DNA of 53,646 nt, taken from Caballeronia turbans. Lineage in GTDB: Bacteria > Pseudomonadota > Gammaproteobacteria > Burkholderiales > Burkholderiaceae. Location of the stretch: positions 1-53,646 of the forward strand of contig FCOD02000037.1 in NCBI GenBank assembly GCA_001544655.2, read 5' to 3'. Made by a program: the position numbers and the translations under genes. Shown here one piece after another: positions 1 through 9,136 of the stretch. The notes under the pieces were generated by a model, which did not search any database, was not told the origin of the DNA, and saw only the letters and a list, made by a program, of their open reading frames with translations. Every line of letters begins with the position of its first letter. The stretch's first letter is position 1.

Positions 1-169
1 CTCAGGAAATTCGGCAAGATGCGCACATCAACAAACCCAAAACCGATCGCTATTGACAGGCGGAGTCATATCAGCCGAATGGACGAGTGTTCACGCCATT
101 CGATGCCCGGCACACTGCGCGAGCGAACGGCAGGAATTCAGGCTTGGGAGGGAATAAATGCGGAAAGGA
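1..169. other. Intergenic sequence downstream of nrdR
   Basis: No gene is recognised. The sequence lies 3' of nrdR, and short open frames here lack a ribosome binding site or family resemblance. No clear terminator hairpin with a T-tract is visible. The flanking gene on the left is outside the window. Confidence 0.5.
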
Positions 170-652
170 TCAGCGCTTGCGCGAGCTCGATTTCTTCGGC
201 GCGGCGCGCCGGAATTCTTCGAGCACGTCTTCGAATTCGGAGACGTCCTCGAAACGCTTGTAGACGGAAGCGAAACGCACGTAGGCGATGGTATCGAGCT
301 GTCGCAACTCGTTCATGACGAGTTCGCCGAGGCGTTCGCTCTGCACTTCACGCTCGCCGCTGCCGAGCAACTGATACTCGATGCGGGACGCGGCGGCGTC
401 GATCGCATCGGCGGCGACCGGGCGCTTTCTCAGCGCAAGCTGCATGCTCGCGACGATCTTGCGACGGTCGAACTCTGTGCGGCTGCCGTCCTTCTTGACG
501 ACGGTCGGCAGCGCCAGTTCGACGCGCTCATATGTAGTGAAGCGCTTGTCGCATGCGGGACAGCGCCTTCGCCGCCGAATGGCGGCGCCATCCTCCGACA
601 CGCGAGAATCCACGACCTGTGTATCTTCGTGTCGGCAGAATGGGCAGCGCAT
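170..652 (-). CDS. nrdR: Transcriptional repressor NrdR
   Basis: NrdR is a nucleotide-sensing repressor of ribonucleotide reductase genes. The 160-residue protein has the family layout: an N-terminal zinc ribbon (Cys3, Cys6, Cys31, Cys34) with the basic RRRRR stretch just before the second Cys pair, then an ATP-cone domain from about residue 49 to 139. Length is close to the usual 150. It begins 18 bp after the glyA stop on the same strand, so the two genes are probably co-transcribed. This links one-carbon/dTMP supply with control of dNTP synthesis, and the order is common in Burkholderiaceae. The C-terminus has a lysine/serine/arginine-rich tail. Confidence 0.95.
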   Translation of the reverse strand: MRCPFCRHEDTQVVDSRVSEDGAAIRRRRRCPACDKRFTTYERVELALPTVVKKDGSRTEFDRRKIVASMQLALRKRPVAADAIDAAASRIEYQLLGSGEREVQSERLGELVMNELRQLDTIAYVRFASVYKRFEDVSEFEDVLEEFRRAAPKKSSSRKR

Positions 653-670
653 CGGCGTTGGGCTCGCGAA

Positions 671-1918
671 TTAACGGTAGACCGGGAAACGCTTGGTCAG
701 ATCGGCCACCTGCGCACGCACGCGCTCGATCGTCGCCTGGTCTTCCGGATTGTCGAGCACGTCGGCGATCAGGTTGCCGACGATCTCAGCTTCCTTCGTG
801 CCGAACCCGCGCGTGGTCATCGCGGGCGAGCCGAGGCGCACGCCGCTCGTGACGAACGGCTTTTCCGGATCGTTCGGAATGGCGTTCTTGTTGACTGTGA
901 TGTGCGCGGCGCCGAGCGCGGCTTCCGCAGCCTTGCCGGTGATCTTCTTCGCCCGCAGATCGACGAGCATCACGTGGCTTTCCGTGCGGCCCGACACGAT
1001 GCGCAAGCCGCGCTTCACGAGCGTTTCCGCAAGCACGCGCGCGTTGTCGATCACGGCCTGCTGATACGTCTTGAACTCCGGCGACAGCGCTTCCTTGAAC
1101 GCGACGGCCTTCGCGGCGATCACGTGCATGAGCGGGCCGCCCTGGATGCCCGGGAAGATCGCAGAGTTGATCTGCTTCTCGAATTCGGCCTTCATCAGGA
1201 TCACGCCGCCGCGCGGGCCGCGCAGGCTCTTGTGCGTGGTGGTGGTGACGAAATCTGCGTGCGGCACCGGGTTCGGATACACGCCCGCTGCGACGAGACC
1301 CGCGTAGTGCGCCATGTCGACCATGAAGTAAGCGCCGACGCTCTTCGCGATCTTCGACAGACGCTCGAAGTCGATGCGCAACGCGAACGCCGACGCGCCC
1401 GCGACGATCAGCTTCGGCTTGTGCTCCTTGGCGAGCGCTTCGGTCTTCTCGTAGTCGATGTCTTCGGCCGCGTTCAGACCGTAGCTCACGACGTTGAACC
1501 ACTTGCCCGACATGTTGACCGGCGAGCCGTGCGTCAGGTGACCGCCTTCGGCGAGGCTCATGCCCATGATCGTGTCGCCCGGCTTGAGCACGGCGAAGAA
1601 CACGCCCTGATTGGCTTGAGAGCCGGAGTTCGGCTGCACGTTCGCCGCTTCGGCCCCGAAGAGCTGCTTCACGCGGTCGATCGCGAGCTGCTCGACGATG
1701 TCGACATACTCGCAGCCACCGTAGTAGCGCTTACCGGGATAGCCTTCGGCGTATTTATTCGTGAGTTGCGAGCCCTGTGCGGCCATCACGGCCGGGCTCG
1801 TGTAGTTTTCCGACGCGATCAGCTCGATGTGATCTTCCTGGCGACGGTTTTCCTGCTCGATCGCCTTGAGCAATTCGGGATCGACATTGGCGAGGGTACT
1901 TTCGGCTCTGTCAAACAT
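671..1918 (-). CDS. glyA: Serine hydroxymethyltransferase
   Basis: GlyA is a PLP enzyme interconverting serine plus tetrahydrofolate with glycine plus 5,10-methylene-THF, the main entry to the one-carbon pool. The 415-residue protein is full length. It shows the conserved N-terminal [13 protein letters not shown] segment and the PLP-lysine motif [14 protein letters not shown] near residue 230. The ATG at 1918 gives the conserved start MFDRAESTL, preceded by only a weak GGAAAA ribosome binding site. Upstream lies a ZTP riboswitch aptamer (2088-2180) on the same strand, suggesting induction when ZTP/AICAR builds up during folate shortage. nrdR follows closely. Confidence 0.97.
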   Translation of the reverse strand: MFDRAESTLANVDPELLKAIEQENRRQEDHIELIASENYTSPAVMAAQGSQLTNKYAEGYPGKRYYGGCEYVDIVEQLAIDRVKQLFGAEAANVQPNSGSQANQGVFFAVLKPGDTIMGMSLAEGGHLTHGSPVNMSGKWFNVVSYGLNAAEDIDYEKTEALAKEHKPKLIVAGASAFALRIDFERLSKIAKSVGAYFMVDMAHYAGLVAAGVYPNPVPHADFVTTTTHKSLRGPRGGVILMKAEFEKQINSAIFPGIQGGPLMHVIAAKAVAFKEALSPEFKTYQQAVIDNARVLAETLVKRGLRIVSGRTESHVMLVDLRAKKITGKAAEAALGAAHITVNKNAIPNDPEKPFVTSGVRLGSPAMTTRGFGTKEAEIVGNLIADVLDNPEDQATIERVRAQVADLTKRFPVYR

Positions 1919-2388
1919 ACGTTTTCCGTGAGATCAAAACAGGTTGACCGGATCGCGCGTACGCCACGTTTGAAGCAGACGCAAAAGGCGCTGGAAACCG
2001 ATGGAGTCCAGGCGCGACGGATAGAGGATGAATCCGGTTTCGCGGAACGGACAGCCACCGGCAACGCAGCGACGGCGTGCGGATCTCAGCTGCCCAGGCG
2101 AACGGCAAAACGACGCTCCGCGCTTCCTGGTGGGTCGCTCCACCTTGAATCCGAAGATTCTATCGCCAGTCACGCGGGGTTTGAGCGTTGTAGTGTAATG
2201 GGCGGGCATGCTTTAGGCAACCGGCTTCCCGACCATTTCCCGGCACGAATCGACCCGTTTAAAGCACGATCGTTCGCGTGCGCAGTTGCTTGCCGCGCCG
2301 CATCAATGGAAGTACCCTTTGCGCCGTCGACGGACGCGCTCCCGGCGCGTTTCGGCTTTATCCATCTCATCCCGTTCGGAGCCCGCTC
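1919..2388. other. glyA / SDR divergent intergenic region
   Basis: This 470-bp gap between divergent glyA and the short-chain dehydrogenase gene holds the ZTP aptamer at 2088-2180 and presumably the glyA promoter further right (about 2185-2260). I see no credible protein-coding gene. The 37-codon extension upstream of the dehydrogenase ATG has no family resemblance. Confidence 0.6.
2088..2180 (-). ncRNA. ZTP (pfl-type) riboswitch upstream of glyA
   Basis: Read on the minus strand, this stretch carries the ZTP/pfl aptamer hallmarks in order. These are a 5' CCGCGTGACTGGCG segment, a GGTGG-AGCGA-CCCACC hairpin, the AGGAAGCG element, and after a short linker the CGCCTGGGCA segment (2091-2100). 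CCGCG (2177-2173) can pair with CGCGG (2122-2118) to close P1, and GGCG can pair with CGCC as the known pseudoknot. ZTP riboswitches are known upstream of glyA, folD and purH. The aptamer ends about 170 nt before the glyA start. No T-tract terminator is obvious between, so the expression platform is unclear. Confidence 0.85.
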
Positions 2389-3135
2389 ATGATCGTTTTT
2401 GTCACCGGCGCGTCTGCCGGATTTGGCGCCGCCATTGCGCGCACTTTCGTGAAAGGCGGCCATCGCGTGATCGCCGCCGCGCGCCGCAAGGAGCGGCTCG
2501 TCGCGCTGTCGAACGAGCTCGGCGACGCGCTCCTGCCGGTCGAGCTCGACGTGCGCGACGAAACCGCGGTGCGCAACGCCGTCGCGTCGCTGCCGGAAAC
2601 GTTCGCCCAGATCGATGTGCTCGTGAATAACGCCGGTCTCGCGCTCGGTCTCGAGCCCGCGCAACGCGCGAATCTCGACGACTGGAAGAACATGATCGAC
2701 ACGAACTGCACAGGCCTCGTGACCGTCACGCACGCGATCCTCCCGGGCATGATCGAGAGGAATCGCGGCCATGTGTTCAATATCGGATCGGTGGCGGGCA
2801 CGTATCCGTACATCGGCGGCAATGTGTATGGCGCGTCGAAGGCGTTCGTGCGGCAGTTCAGCCTGAATCTCCGTTCGGACGTCGCCGGCACGGCGCTGCG
2901 CGTGACCGACATCGAACCGGGGCTGGTCGGCGGCACTGAATTTTCCAACGTGCGCTTCAAGGGCGACGACAGCAAGGCCGCGACCGTCTACAAGGACGTG
3001 CAGGCGCTCACACCCGAGGACATCGCCGATGCGATCTACTGGATCGCGACGCGCCCGGCGCACGTCAATATCAACGCAATCGAGATGATGCCGATCGCCC
3101 AAACCTTCGCACCGTTGCAAATTCACCGCGGCTGA
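2389..3135 (+). CDS. Short-chain dehydrogenase/reductase (YdfG-like)
   Basis: This is a classical SDR oxidoreductase of 248 residues. It has the NAD(P)-binding TGASAGFG motif at 6-13, NNAG at 80-83, and the catalytic triad Ser134, Tyr147, Lys151 (YGASK). The sequence resembles YdfG, an NADP-dependent 3-hydroxy acid / L-allo-threonine dehydrogenase that also reduces malonic semialdehyde. The C-terminal DIAD-IYWIA-RPAHVNINAIE region is typical of that group. I chose the ATG at 2389 because the Rossmann fold starts immediately after it. Substrate is inferred from resemblance only. The gene stands alone between the glyA promoter region and the tol operon. Confidence 0.85.
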   Translation: MIVFVTGASAGFGAAIARTFVKGGHRVIAAARRKERLVALSNELGDALLPVELDVRDETAVRNAVASLPETFAQIDVLVNNAGLALGLEPAQRANLDDWKNMIDTNCTGLVTVTHAILPGMIERNRGHVFNIGSVAGTYPYIGGNVYGASKAFVRQFSLNLRSDVAGTALRVTDIEPGLVGGTEFSNVRFKGDDSKAATVYKDVQALTPEDIADAIYWIATRPAHVNINAIEMMPIAQTFAPLQIHRG

Positions 3136-3156
3136 TTCGGGGATTTGCCTAAGGAT

Positions 3157-3187
3157 TTGGCAGTCGTGCTTCCGGTTCCGGTAAAAT
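3157..3187 (+). promoter_or_regulatory. Candidate sigma-70 promoter of the tol-pal operon
   Basis: A TTGGCA box (3157-3162) and a TAAAAT box (3182-3187) lie just upstream of ybgC. The 19-bp spacer is longer than ideal, so only the -10 box is reasonably convincing. Confidence 0.35.
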
Positions 3188-3262
3188 GCCGCCGATGAAT
3201 ATTTGTCAAAAAGCAAGCCGGAGCGTGCTCGAGCGCCTCCGCGCGTGCGGAGCGGCGCAAAG

Positions 3263-3700
3263 GTGAGTGATCCGTTGACTTTCGAATGGCCGGTTCGGGT
3301 GTATTACGAGGACACCGACGCCGGCGGCATCGTCTTCTACGCGAACTACCTGAAGTTCTTCGAGCGGGCGCGCACCGAATGGCTGCGCGCGTGCGGCATC
3401 GACCAGCAGCGCCTCGCGGATTCGAACGGCATTGTGTTCGTCGTGAGACGCACGTCTGTCGATTATTCGTCGCCGGCGCGTCTGGACGACGTCATTCGCG
3501 TCGTGAGCCGCATCGAGCGGCTCGGCCGTGCGTCGGTGGATTTTCGTCAGGAAGCGTGGCGCGATGGCGTTCTGCTCGCGAGCGGCGACATTCGCATAGC
3601 GTCGGTGAATCGCGCGTCGGTTCGTCCAACCGCCATTCCCGATGCCGTGCTCGACGGATTGAAACGCGGCCCGCACGCCACGCTCGTCACCGCGTCATGA
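3263..3700 (+). CDS. ybgC: Tol-Pal system acyl-CoA thioesterase YbgC
   Basis: YbgC is a hotdog-fold thioesterase encoded at the head of tol-pal operons; it acts on short acyl-CoAs or phospholipid-linked acyl groups at the cytoplasmic side. The protein carries the family signature YYEDTDAGGIVFYANYL with the catalytic Asp near residue 19. The frame is open upstream to a TTG at 3203, giving 165 residues. I prefer the GTG at 3263 (145 residues), because a GGAG lies about 10 nt upstream and this matches the family's usual 130-140 residues. About 190 bp separate it from tolQ. Confidence 0.88.
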   Translation: MSDPLTFEWPVRVYYEDTDAGGIVFYANYLKFFERARTEWLRACGIDQQRLADSNGIVFVVRRTSVDYSSPARLDDVIRVVSRIERLGRASVDFRQEAWRDGVLLASGDIRIASVNRASVRPTAIPDAVLDGLKRGPHATLVTAS

Positions 3701-3890
3701 GGCGCGAACCCGGATCGAGCCTGAACGATGAACTCATCGCATCCCGAAGCGAACCAAGGGCATCGGGAACAGAGGAAGCACTAACGACCACGAGCCTGCC
3801 ACGGCGCGGCTTTCGTTTGATTCACATCCTTTTCACGAAAGCATGACGCTTTGACCGGACGCCCCTTTCGGGACGTAACAGCGGACCTTT

Positions 3891-4568
3891 ATGAACAATA
3901 CACAAGACCTGTCGATCATTTCTCTCGTCATTCACGCGAGCCTGCTCGCGCAGGCCGTGATGGCGCTGCTGCTGCTCCTCTCGCTGCTGTCGTGGACCTT
4001 CATTTTCCGCAAGTGGTTTGCCATTCGGCGCGCGCGCGCGCAAACCGAGCGTTTCGAGCGCGATTTCTGGTCGGGCGGCGACTTGCAGGCGCTCTATCAG
4101 AGCGCGGCGAACAACCGTCACACCATCGGCGCGCTCGAGCGTATCTTCGAATCCGGCATGCGCGAATTCCTGAAGGGCAAGGAGCGCCGCATCACCGATC
4201 CCGGCGCGATCCTCGACGGCTCCCGCCGCGCGATGCGCGCCGCCTTCCAGCGCGAAATGGACGTGCTCGAGGCGAATCTCGCGTTTCTCGCTTCGGTCGG
4301 CTCGGTGAGTCCGTATATCGGTCTCTTCGGCACCGTCTGGGGCATCATGAACTCCTTCCGCGGACTCGCCAACGTGCAGCAGGCGACGCTCGCGAACGTG
4401 GCGCCGGGCATCGCCGAGGCGCTCGTCGCAACCGCGATCGGCCTCTTCGCCGCGATCCCGGCCGTGGTCGCATACAACCGTTACGCGCACGATATCGATC
4501 GCCTGGCGATCCGTTTCGAGACCTTCATCGAAGAGTTCTCCAACATCCTGCAGCGTCAGGCGCACTAA
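3891..4568 (+). CDS. tolQ: Tol-Pal proton channel subunit TolQ
   Basis: TolQ is an inner-membrane protein of the MotA/TolQ/ExbB family. With TolR it converts the proton gradient into movement of TolA during outer-membrane constriction at division. The 225-residue protein has three predicted membrane helices (about 14-37, 133-155, 175-197). The conserved SVGSVSPYIGLFGTVWGI and AIGLFAAIPAVVAYN segments contribute to the channel. It is followed 13 bp later by tolR in the standard operon order. Confidence 0.96.
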   Translation: MNNTQDLSIISLVIHASLLAQAVMALLLLLSLLSWTFIFRKWFAIRRARAQTERFERDFWSGGDLQALYQSAANNRHTIGALERIFESGMREFLKGKERRITDPGAILDGSRRAMRAAFQREMDVLEANLAFLASVGSVSPYIGLFGTVWGIMNSFRGLANVQQATLANVAPGIAEALVATAIGLFAAIPAVVAYNRYAHDIDRLAIRFETFIEEFSNILQRQAH

Positions 4569-4581
4569 GCAAGGAGTCGCG

Positions 4582-5025
4582 ATGGCAGGCCCCATTCGTT
4601 CCAGCATGCGCGGCAGTTCGCGCCGCGCAATGTCCGACATCAACGTCGTGCCGTATATCGACGTGATGCTCGTGCTGCTCGTCATCTTCATGGTGACGGC
4701 GCCGCTCGTTTCGCCGTCCATCATCAATTTGCCGACCGTCGGCAACGCGCAACCGCAAGAGCAGCAGCCGCCGCTCGTCATCAACATCAAGGCGGACGGC
4801 AGCATGAACGTCCGGTACAAGGAAGACGGCGGCGCGACGCAGGAGCAGAAGATGACGAAGGAAGAGCTGAATACCTTCGTGCTCAATCGTCAGGAGTCGC
4901 ATCCGGATCAGCCCGTCGTGATCGCGGCGGACAAGACCGTGAAGTATGAAGTCGTGATGAACGTGATGTCCGATATGAAGGCGCGCGGCGTGAAGCGCGT
5001 CGGATTGCTCGTCAAATCGCAATGA
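4582..5025 (+). CDS. tolR: Tol-Pal subunit TolR
   Basis: TolR is the ExbD-like partner of TolQ. The 147-residue protein has a short cytoplasmic N-terminus, then one membrane helix (about 25-45) with the essential proton-relay Asp27 in PYIDVMLVLLVIFMV. A periplasmic domain ends in the typical VGLLVKSQ. An AAGGAG ribosome binding site precedes the ATG. Its stop overlaps the tolA start by 4 nt, implying translational coupling. Confidence 0.96.
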   Translation: MAGPIRSSMRGSSRRAMSDINVVPYIDVMLVLLVIFMVTAPLVSPSIINLPTVGNAQPQEQQPPLVINIKADGSMNVRYKEDGGATQEQKMTKEELNTFVLNRQESHPDQPVVIAADKTVKYEVVMNVMSDMKARGVKRVGLLVKSQ

Positions 5026-6116
5026 CCCTTTTGCACAGGCAGACACGCGCATCGTCCGCGCGACCGATTCGCCCGCCGCGCGAGCGTGGCACGGGCAAGG
5101 CGTTCGCGCTCGCGGCGTTGATGCACCTGCTGCTCGGCTGGCTGCTGTACCACGGCATCAACTGGCAGAACAACACGCCCGCGGGCTCGGAAGCGGAGAT
5201 CTGGACAGAGATTCCGGATACGTCCACACCGACGCCCCGCCCCGCCCCGCCACCGCCTGCGCCAGTGAAGGTGCAGCCCGCGCCGCCGCCCGCGAAGGAC
5301 GAGGACGCGGACATCGCGTTGCAGGAGAAGAAGCGCAAGCAGCAGGAAGCGGCCGCGCGTGAGGCGCAGCTCGCGGAGCAGCGCCGTCAACAGGAGCAGG
5401 CGCGTCAGGAAGCGGAAGAAAAGCGTCAGCAGCAACTCGCTGCGCAAGCCGCCGCCCAGAAGGCGATGCAGGACAAACAGAAGCAGATCGAGCAGCAGCG
5501 TCAGGCCGAACTGCAAAAGCAGCAACAGAAGGCGCAGCAGGACAAGCAGCGCCAGCAACAGCAGGCCGAAGCGCAGAAGCAGGAACAGCTCAAGGAGCAG
5601 AAGGAACAGCAGCAGGAAGCCAAGGCGAAGGCCGATGCCCAAGCGAAGGCCAAGGCTGAAGCCGACGCGAAAGCGAAGGCGGCGGCGCAGGCGAAAGCCA
5701 AGGCCGATGCGGAATCGAAGGCCAAGCTCGACGCCGAGCGCAAGGCTCGCCTCTCGCAACTGCAAGGTCAGTTGGGCGGCGGTACGGCGGGCAGCGGCGA
5801 AGGGCTCGCCAAGAGCGGCACGGGCAAGGGCGCGGGCGGCAATGCAACCTCGCCGGGATACGCCGAGAAGGTGCAGCGCCGCGTGCGGCCGAACATCCAT
5901 TGGGGCGGCGAAACCGCCGGGCTTGAAACGGTTGTTTCAGTCCGCTGCTCACCGACGGGCACACTGCTATCCGCATCCATCACCCGTTCGAGCGGCAACG
6001 AGCAATGGGACGCGGCGGCGTTGCGTGCAGTACAGAATTCCGACCCCATGCCCGTCGATATCGACGGCAAGGCGCCCGGCTCATTCACGATCACGCTGCG
6101 CCCGGCCGGAGGCTGA
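5022..6116 (+). CDS. tolA: Tol-Pal periplasmic linker protein TolA
   Basis: TolA is anchored in the inner membrane by an N-terminal helix (about residues 27-45) and spans the periplasm to touch Pal and TolB. After a Pro-rich segment, residues from about 95 to 245 form a long Lys/Gln/Ala/Glu-rich helix with repetitive AKAKAEADAKAKA blocks. A Gly-rich linker follows, then the C-terminal TolA/TonB-like domain (about 280-364) ending in FTITLRPAGG. The 364-residue length and layout are typical. The repetitive codons produce spurious open frames in other registers. The next gene, tolB, is 118 bp away. Confidence 0.94.
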   Translation: MTLLHRQTRASSARPIRPPRERGTGKAFALAALMHLLLGWLLYHGINWQNNTPAGSEAEIWTEIPDTSTPTPRPAPPPPAPVKVQPAPPPAKDEDADIALQEKKRKQQEAAAREAQLAEQRRQQEQARQEAEEKRQQQLAAQAAAQKAMQDKQKQIEQQRQAELQKQQQKAQQDKQRQQQQAEAQKQEQLKEQKEQQQEAKAKADAQAKAKAEADAKAKAAAQAKAKADAESKAKLDAERKARLSQLQGQLGGGTAGSGEGLAKSGTGKGAGGNATSPGYAEKVQRRVRPNIHWGGETAGLETVVSVRCSPTGTLLSASITRSSGNEQWDAAALRAVQNSDPMPVDIDGKAPGSFTITLRPAGG

Positions 6117-6234
6117 TCCAGTGCTCGCGCGATCGACATGAGAGCCGCTTTGGGTGGGAACGAATTGTGCGAGCGCGGGTCTGTTCTGCAGTCCGCGGAC
6201 ACTTGAAAACGCTTTTATCTGGAACCTATACAGC

Positions 6235-7527
6235 ATGAGTTTGATGACGAAGCTTGGCCTGAAAACGCTGGTCGCATCCTGCCTGATCGCAGCCGGCACC
6301 GCCGCACACGCCCAGTTGAACGTACTCGTGACCGGCGTCGGTTCGACCCAGTTTCCGATCGCGACAGCCAATTTCGCCAATGAAGCGAGTTCGCCCCAGC
6401 AGGTCAGCGCGATCATTCGCCAGGATCTGCAGAGAAGCGGCAAGTTCACGAATATCGACGCGGGCGGCACGCCGGTGTCGGAGACCGATTCGGTCGATCT
6501 CGGCGCCTGGAAGGCAAAAGGCGCAGATGCGTTCGTGTCGGGCAGCGTGAACAAGCTGCCGAACGGCCAGTACGAAGTGCGCTTCCGTCTCTACGACACC
6601 GTCAAGCAGCAGAATCTGGGCGGCCTGTCGCTCGTCAGCGCCGAAAGCGGCCTGCGCATGAGCGCGCACAAGATCGCGGACTACATCTATGCGAAGCTGC
6701 TCGGCGGCCGCGGCGTGTTCGCGACGCGTCTGTCCTATGTGATTCAGACGGGCGGCCGTTATCAATTGCAGATTTCGGATTCGGACGGACAGGACGCGAA
6801 GATCGCGCTTTCCAGCCCGGAGCCGATCATCTCGCCGGCGTGGTCGCCGGACGGCACGAAGGTGGCATACGTGTCGTTCGAAAAGAAGAAGCCGGTGGTG
6901 TACATCCACGACCTGCCGACGGGACGTCGCGTGGTCGTGTCGAATCAGAAGGGCAACAACAGTGCCCCGGCGTGGTCGCCCGATGGCCGCAAGCTCGCGG
7001 TCGCGCTCTCGCGCACCGGCAACACGCAGATTTTCGAAGTCAACGCAGACGGCTCCGGCCTGCGCCGTCTGACACAAGGCAGTTCCATCGACACCGAGCC
7101 GTACTACTCTCCTGATGGCAACTCGATTTATTTCACGAGCGATCGCGGCGGCCAACCGCAGATCTACAAGATGCCGGCGGCAGGTGAAAGCGCCGGCGCG
7201 GCCCAGCGGGTCACGTTTGCAGGCGCGTACAACACGAGCCCGCGCGTGAGCCCGGACGGCAAGCAACTCGCGTACATTTCGCGCACTGGCGGCGGCTTCA
7301 AGCTGTATCTGCAGGACCTCGCGTCCGGCACGGCGACGGGGCTGACCGACACGACGCATGACGAATCGCCGAGCTTCGCGGCGAATGGTCAGTACATCCT
7401 CTACGCCACCCAAGTGAACGGACGTGGCGTGTTGGCAGCCGTTTCGACCGACGGTCGTACGCGGCAAGTCTTGTCCGTACAGGGCGGTGTGGTGCGCGAG
7501 CCGTCCTGGGGTCCGTTCATGCAATAA
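6235..7527 (+). CDS. tolB: Tol-Pal periplasmic beta-propeller TolB
   Basis: TolB is a periplasmic protein that binds Pal and is removed from it by TolA. The 430-residue protein has a signal peptide with a likely cut after AHA near residue 26. An N-terminal domain follows, then a six-bladed propeller made of WD40-like/PD40 repeats such as PAWSPDG and the [18 protein letters not shown] segment. The start at 6235 gives a normal signal peptide, while the upstream in-frame extension to 6154 does not. It ends with [11 protein letters not shown], typical for the family. pal follows after 55 bp. Confidence 0.95.
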   Translation: MSLMTKLGLKTLVASCLIAAGTAAHAQLNVLVTGVGSTQFPIATANFANEASSPQQVSAIIRQDLQRSGKFTNIDAGGTPVSETDSVDLGAWKAKGADAFVSGSVNKLPNGQYEVRFRLYDTVKQQNLGGLSLVSAESGLRMSAHKIADYIYAKLLGGRGVFATRLSYVIQTGGRYQLQISDSDGQDAKIALSSPEPIISPAWSPDGTKVAYVSFEKKKPVVYIHDLPTGRRVVVSNQKGNNSAPAWSPDGRKLAVALSRTGNTQIFEVNADGSGLRRLTQGSSIDTEPYYSPDGNSIYFTSDRGGQPQIYKMPAAGESAGAAQRVTFAGAYNTSPRVSPDGKQLAYISRTGGGFKLYLQDLASGTATGLTDTTHDESPSFAANGQYILYATQVNGRGVLAAVSTDGRTRQVLSVQGGVVREPSWGPFMQ

Positions 7528-7582
7528 GTCCAGCAATAACGTTTCACAAACAACGTTCAGCTACAACACAAGGAGAGGTACC

Positions 7583-8089
7583 ATGATGTCGAAACTTCGT
7601 ATCGGCCTGGCAGTTGCGATGGTCGGCGCATTGGCGGCGTGTCACTCGGGCGTGAAGCTCGATGAAGGCCAGAACAAAGGTGCAGTCGGCACGCAGCCGA
7701 ACCCGACGGACGTAAAGCAGGTCAACATCGACCCGCTGAACGACCCGAACAGCCCGCTCGCGAAGCGCAGCATCTATTTCGACTTCGACAGCTATGCCGT
7801 GAAGGACGACTATCAGCCGCTGCTGCAACAACACTCGTCGTATCTGAAGAGCCATCCGGAGCGTCACGTCCTGATCCAGGGCAACACCGACGAACGCGGC
7901 ACGAGCGAGTACAACCTGGCGCTCGGCCAGAAGCGTGCGGAAGCCGTGCGTCGCGCAATGTCGCTGATGGGCGTCGCCGATTCGCAGATGGAAGCCGTGA
8001 GCCTCGGCAAGGAAAAGCCGACGGCGACGGGTCACGACGAATCGTCGTGGGCACAGAACCGCCGTGCGGACCTCGTGTACCAGCAGTAA
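7583..8089 (+). CDS. pal: Peptidoglycan-associated lipoprotein Pal
   Basis: Pal is an outer-membrane lipoprotein whose OmpA-like domain grips peptidoglycan. The 168-residue protein has a lipoprotein signal peptide with lipobox LAAC and lipidated Cys20. The OmpA_C domain (about 60-168) contains YFDFDSYAV, the GNTDERGTSEYNLALGQKRA core that binds meso-diaminopimelate, and a terminal NRRADLVYQQ. A strong AGGAGAGG ribosome binding site precedes the ATG at 7583, which decides the start over longer in-frame options. It is part of the tol operon. Confidence 0.96.
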   Translation: MMSKLRIGLAVAMVGALAACHSGVKLDEGQNKGAVGTQPNPTDVKQVNIDPLNDPNSPLAKRSIYFDFDSYAVKDDYQPLLQQHSSYLKSHPERHVLIQGNTDERGTSEYNLALGQKRAEAVRRAMSLMGVADSQMEAVSLGKEKPTATGHDESSWAQNRRADLVYQQ

Positions 8090-8125
8090 TCAACTTAACG
8101 TAACCAGTCACGGGTGAGTCGCCCT

Positions 8126-8875
8126 ATGTTGTATCGCTTTCCCTTGCTGCGCATGGCCGCAGCCGCGTGCGTACTCGGTTCGACGATGCTGAGCGTGCCC
8201 GCGCACGCCGGCGTCTTCGACGACAACGAAGCGCGTAAAGCCGTGCTCGACCTGCGCACGAAAACTGACAGCCTGTCCAGTCAGTTGCAGGCGGCACAGC
8301 GCACGATCCTCGATCAATCGAACCGTATCGACCAGCTCAATCAGCAGGTCGCGACGCTTCGCGGCCAGAACGAGGATCTGGCCAACCAGGTCGGAACCCT
8401 GCAGAAGCAGCAGAAGGACTATTACGCCGATCTCGACACGCGCTTGAAGAAGTTCGAGCCGCAGCAGGAGACGATCGACGGCATGACCGGTTCTGTGCAG
8501 CCTGGCGAGACGGAAGCGTTCAACGCAGCGTCGACTCAATTCCGTAACGGTGACTACAAGAATGCCGCGGCGTCCTTCAAGGCATTCGTGGCGAAGTATC
8601 CGCAGAGCCCGTATCAGCCCACTGCCCGTTACTGGCTCGGCAATGCGCTCTACGCTCAGCGCGACTACAAGGGATCGACGGCGATCTGGCAGGATCTGGT
8701 GAAGAGCTACCCGACGCATCCGCGAGCGCCCGAGGCATTGCTCGCAATCGCGAACAACCAGATCGAGCAAGGTCAGAAGGCGGCTGCCAAGCAGACGCTT
8801 CAGCAGATCATCTCGCAGTACGCCGGTACGGAAGTCGCGCAGACCGCGCAAAGCAAGATGTCGCAGGTGAAGTAA
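8126..8875 (+). CDS. cpoB: Cell division coordinator CpoB (YbgF)
   Basis: CpoB is a periplasmic protein that links Tol-Pal action with PBP1B-driven septal peptidoglycan synthesis. It has a signal peptide (cut after AHA), then an N-terminal coiled coil (about residues 35-95) rich in Gln/Leu heptads that forms trimers. The C-terminal part holds three TPR repeats (about 125-245) with ARYWLGNALYAQRDYKGS-type helices. I chose the ATG at 8126. A GTG at 8114 would add four residues, and neither start has a clear ribosome binding site. A terminator follows at 8912, so this closes the operon. Confidence 0.9.
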   Translation: MLYRFPLLRMAAAACVLGSTMLSVPAHAGVFDDNEARKAVLDLRTKTDSLSSQLQAAQRTILDQSNRIDQLNQQVATLRGQNEDLANQVGTLQKQQKDYYADLDTRLKKFEPQQETIDGMTGSVQPGETEAFNAASTQFRNGDYKNAAASFKAFVAKYPQSPYQPTARYWLGNALYAQRDYKGSTAIWQDLVKSYPTHPRAPEALLAIANNQIEQGQKAAAKQTLQQIISQYAGTEVAQTAQSKMSQVK

Positions 8876-8911
8876 GCGAAGCGTCATCGTTTCGCGCCTC
8901 TCGAGGAGAAT

Positions 8912-8945
8912 GCCCGCGCGCAACGAAGCCGCGGGCGTTTTTCTT
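8912..8945 (+). terminator. Rho-independent terminator of the tol-pal operon
   Basis: A GC-rich hairpin (GCCCGCG at 8912-8918 pairing with CGCGGGC at 8930-8936) is followed by a run of T residues, placed 37 bp after the cpoB stop. Confidence 0.85.
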
Positions 8946-8977
8946 TCGAGAATCAGGCTCTTCTTCGATGAACCGGG

Positions 8978-9007
8978 TTGACGGTTCTCCGAATTTGAGA
9001 TTATAAT
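8978..9007 (+). promoter_or_regulatory. Sigma-70 promoter of tRNA-Lys
   Basis: TTGACG (8978-8983) and a perfect TATAAT (9002-9007) are separated by 18 bp, 12 bp before the mature tRNA 5' end. This is one of the best consensus promoters in the window. Confidence 0.8.
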
Positions 9008-9019
9008 TTTGCCTCTTTC

Positions 9020-9095
9020 GGGTCGTTAGCTCAGCTGGTAGAGCAGCGGACTTTTAATCCGTTGGTCACAGGTTCGAATCCCGTACGGCCTACCA
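9020..9095 (+). tRNA. tRNA-Lys (anticodon UUU)
   Basis: The 76-nt sequence folds as a standard cloverleaf. The acceptor stem is GGGTCGT/ACGGCCT, the D arm GCTC...GAGC, and the anticodon loop CTTTTAA has TTT at 9053-9055. The T arm carries GGTTCGAATCC, and CCA is encoded at the 3' end. It has its own promoter and terminator. No integrase gene or repeat of the 3' end was seen downstream, so it is not an occupied attachment site here. Confidence 0.96.
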
Positions 9096-9108
9096 AGTAT
9101 CAGGTGAG

Positions 9109-9136
9109 AAGCCCAGTCATTGCGACTGGGCTTTTT
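9109..9136 (+). terminator. Terminator after tRNA-Lys
   Basis: A perfect 10-bp stem (AAGCCCAGTC at 9109-9118, GACTGGGCTT at 9124-9133) with a 5-nt loop is followed by TTT, 14 nt after the tRNA. Confidence 0.85.

Noticed and set aside
158-2392. A 744-codon plus-strand open frame opposite nrdR and glyA
   Set aside because: Antisense to two well-supported genes and Arg/Asp-rich, with no family resemblance.
5340-5760. Repetitive Lys/Ala/Gln codons as a possible repeat array
   Set aside because: They encode the long helical domain normal for TolA.
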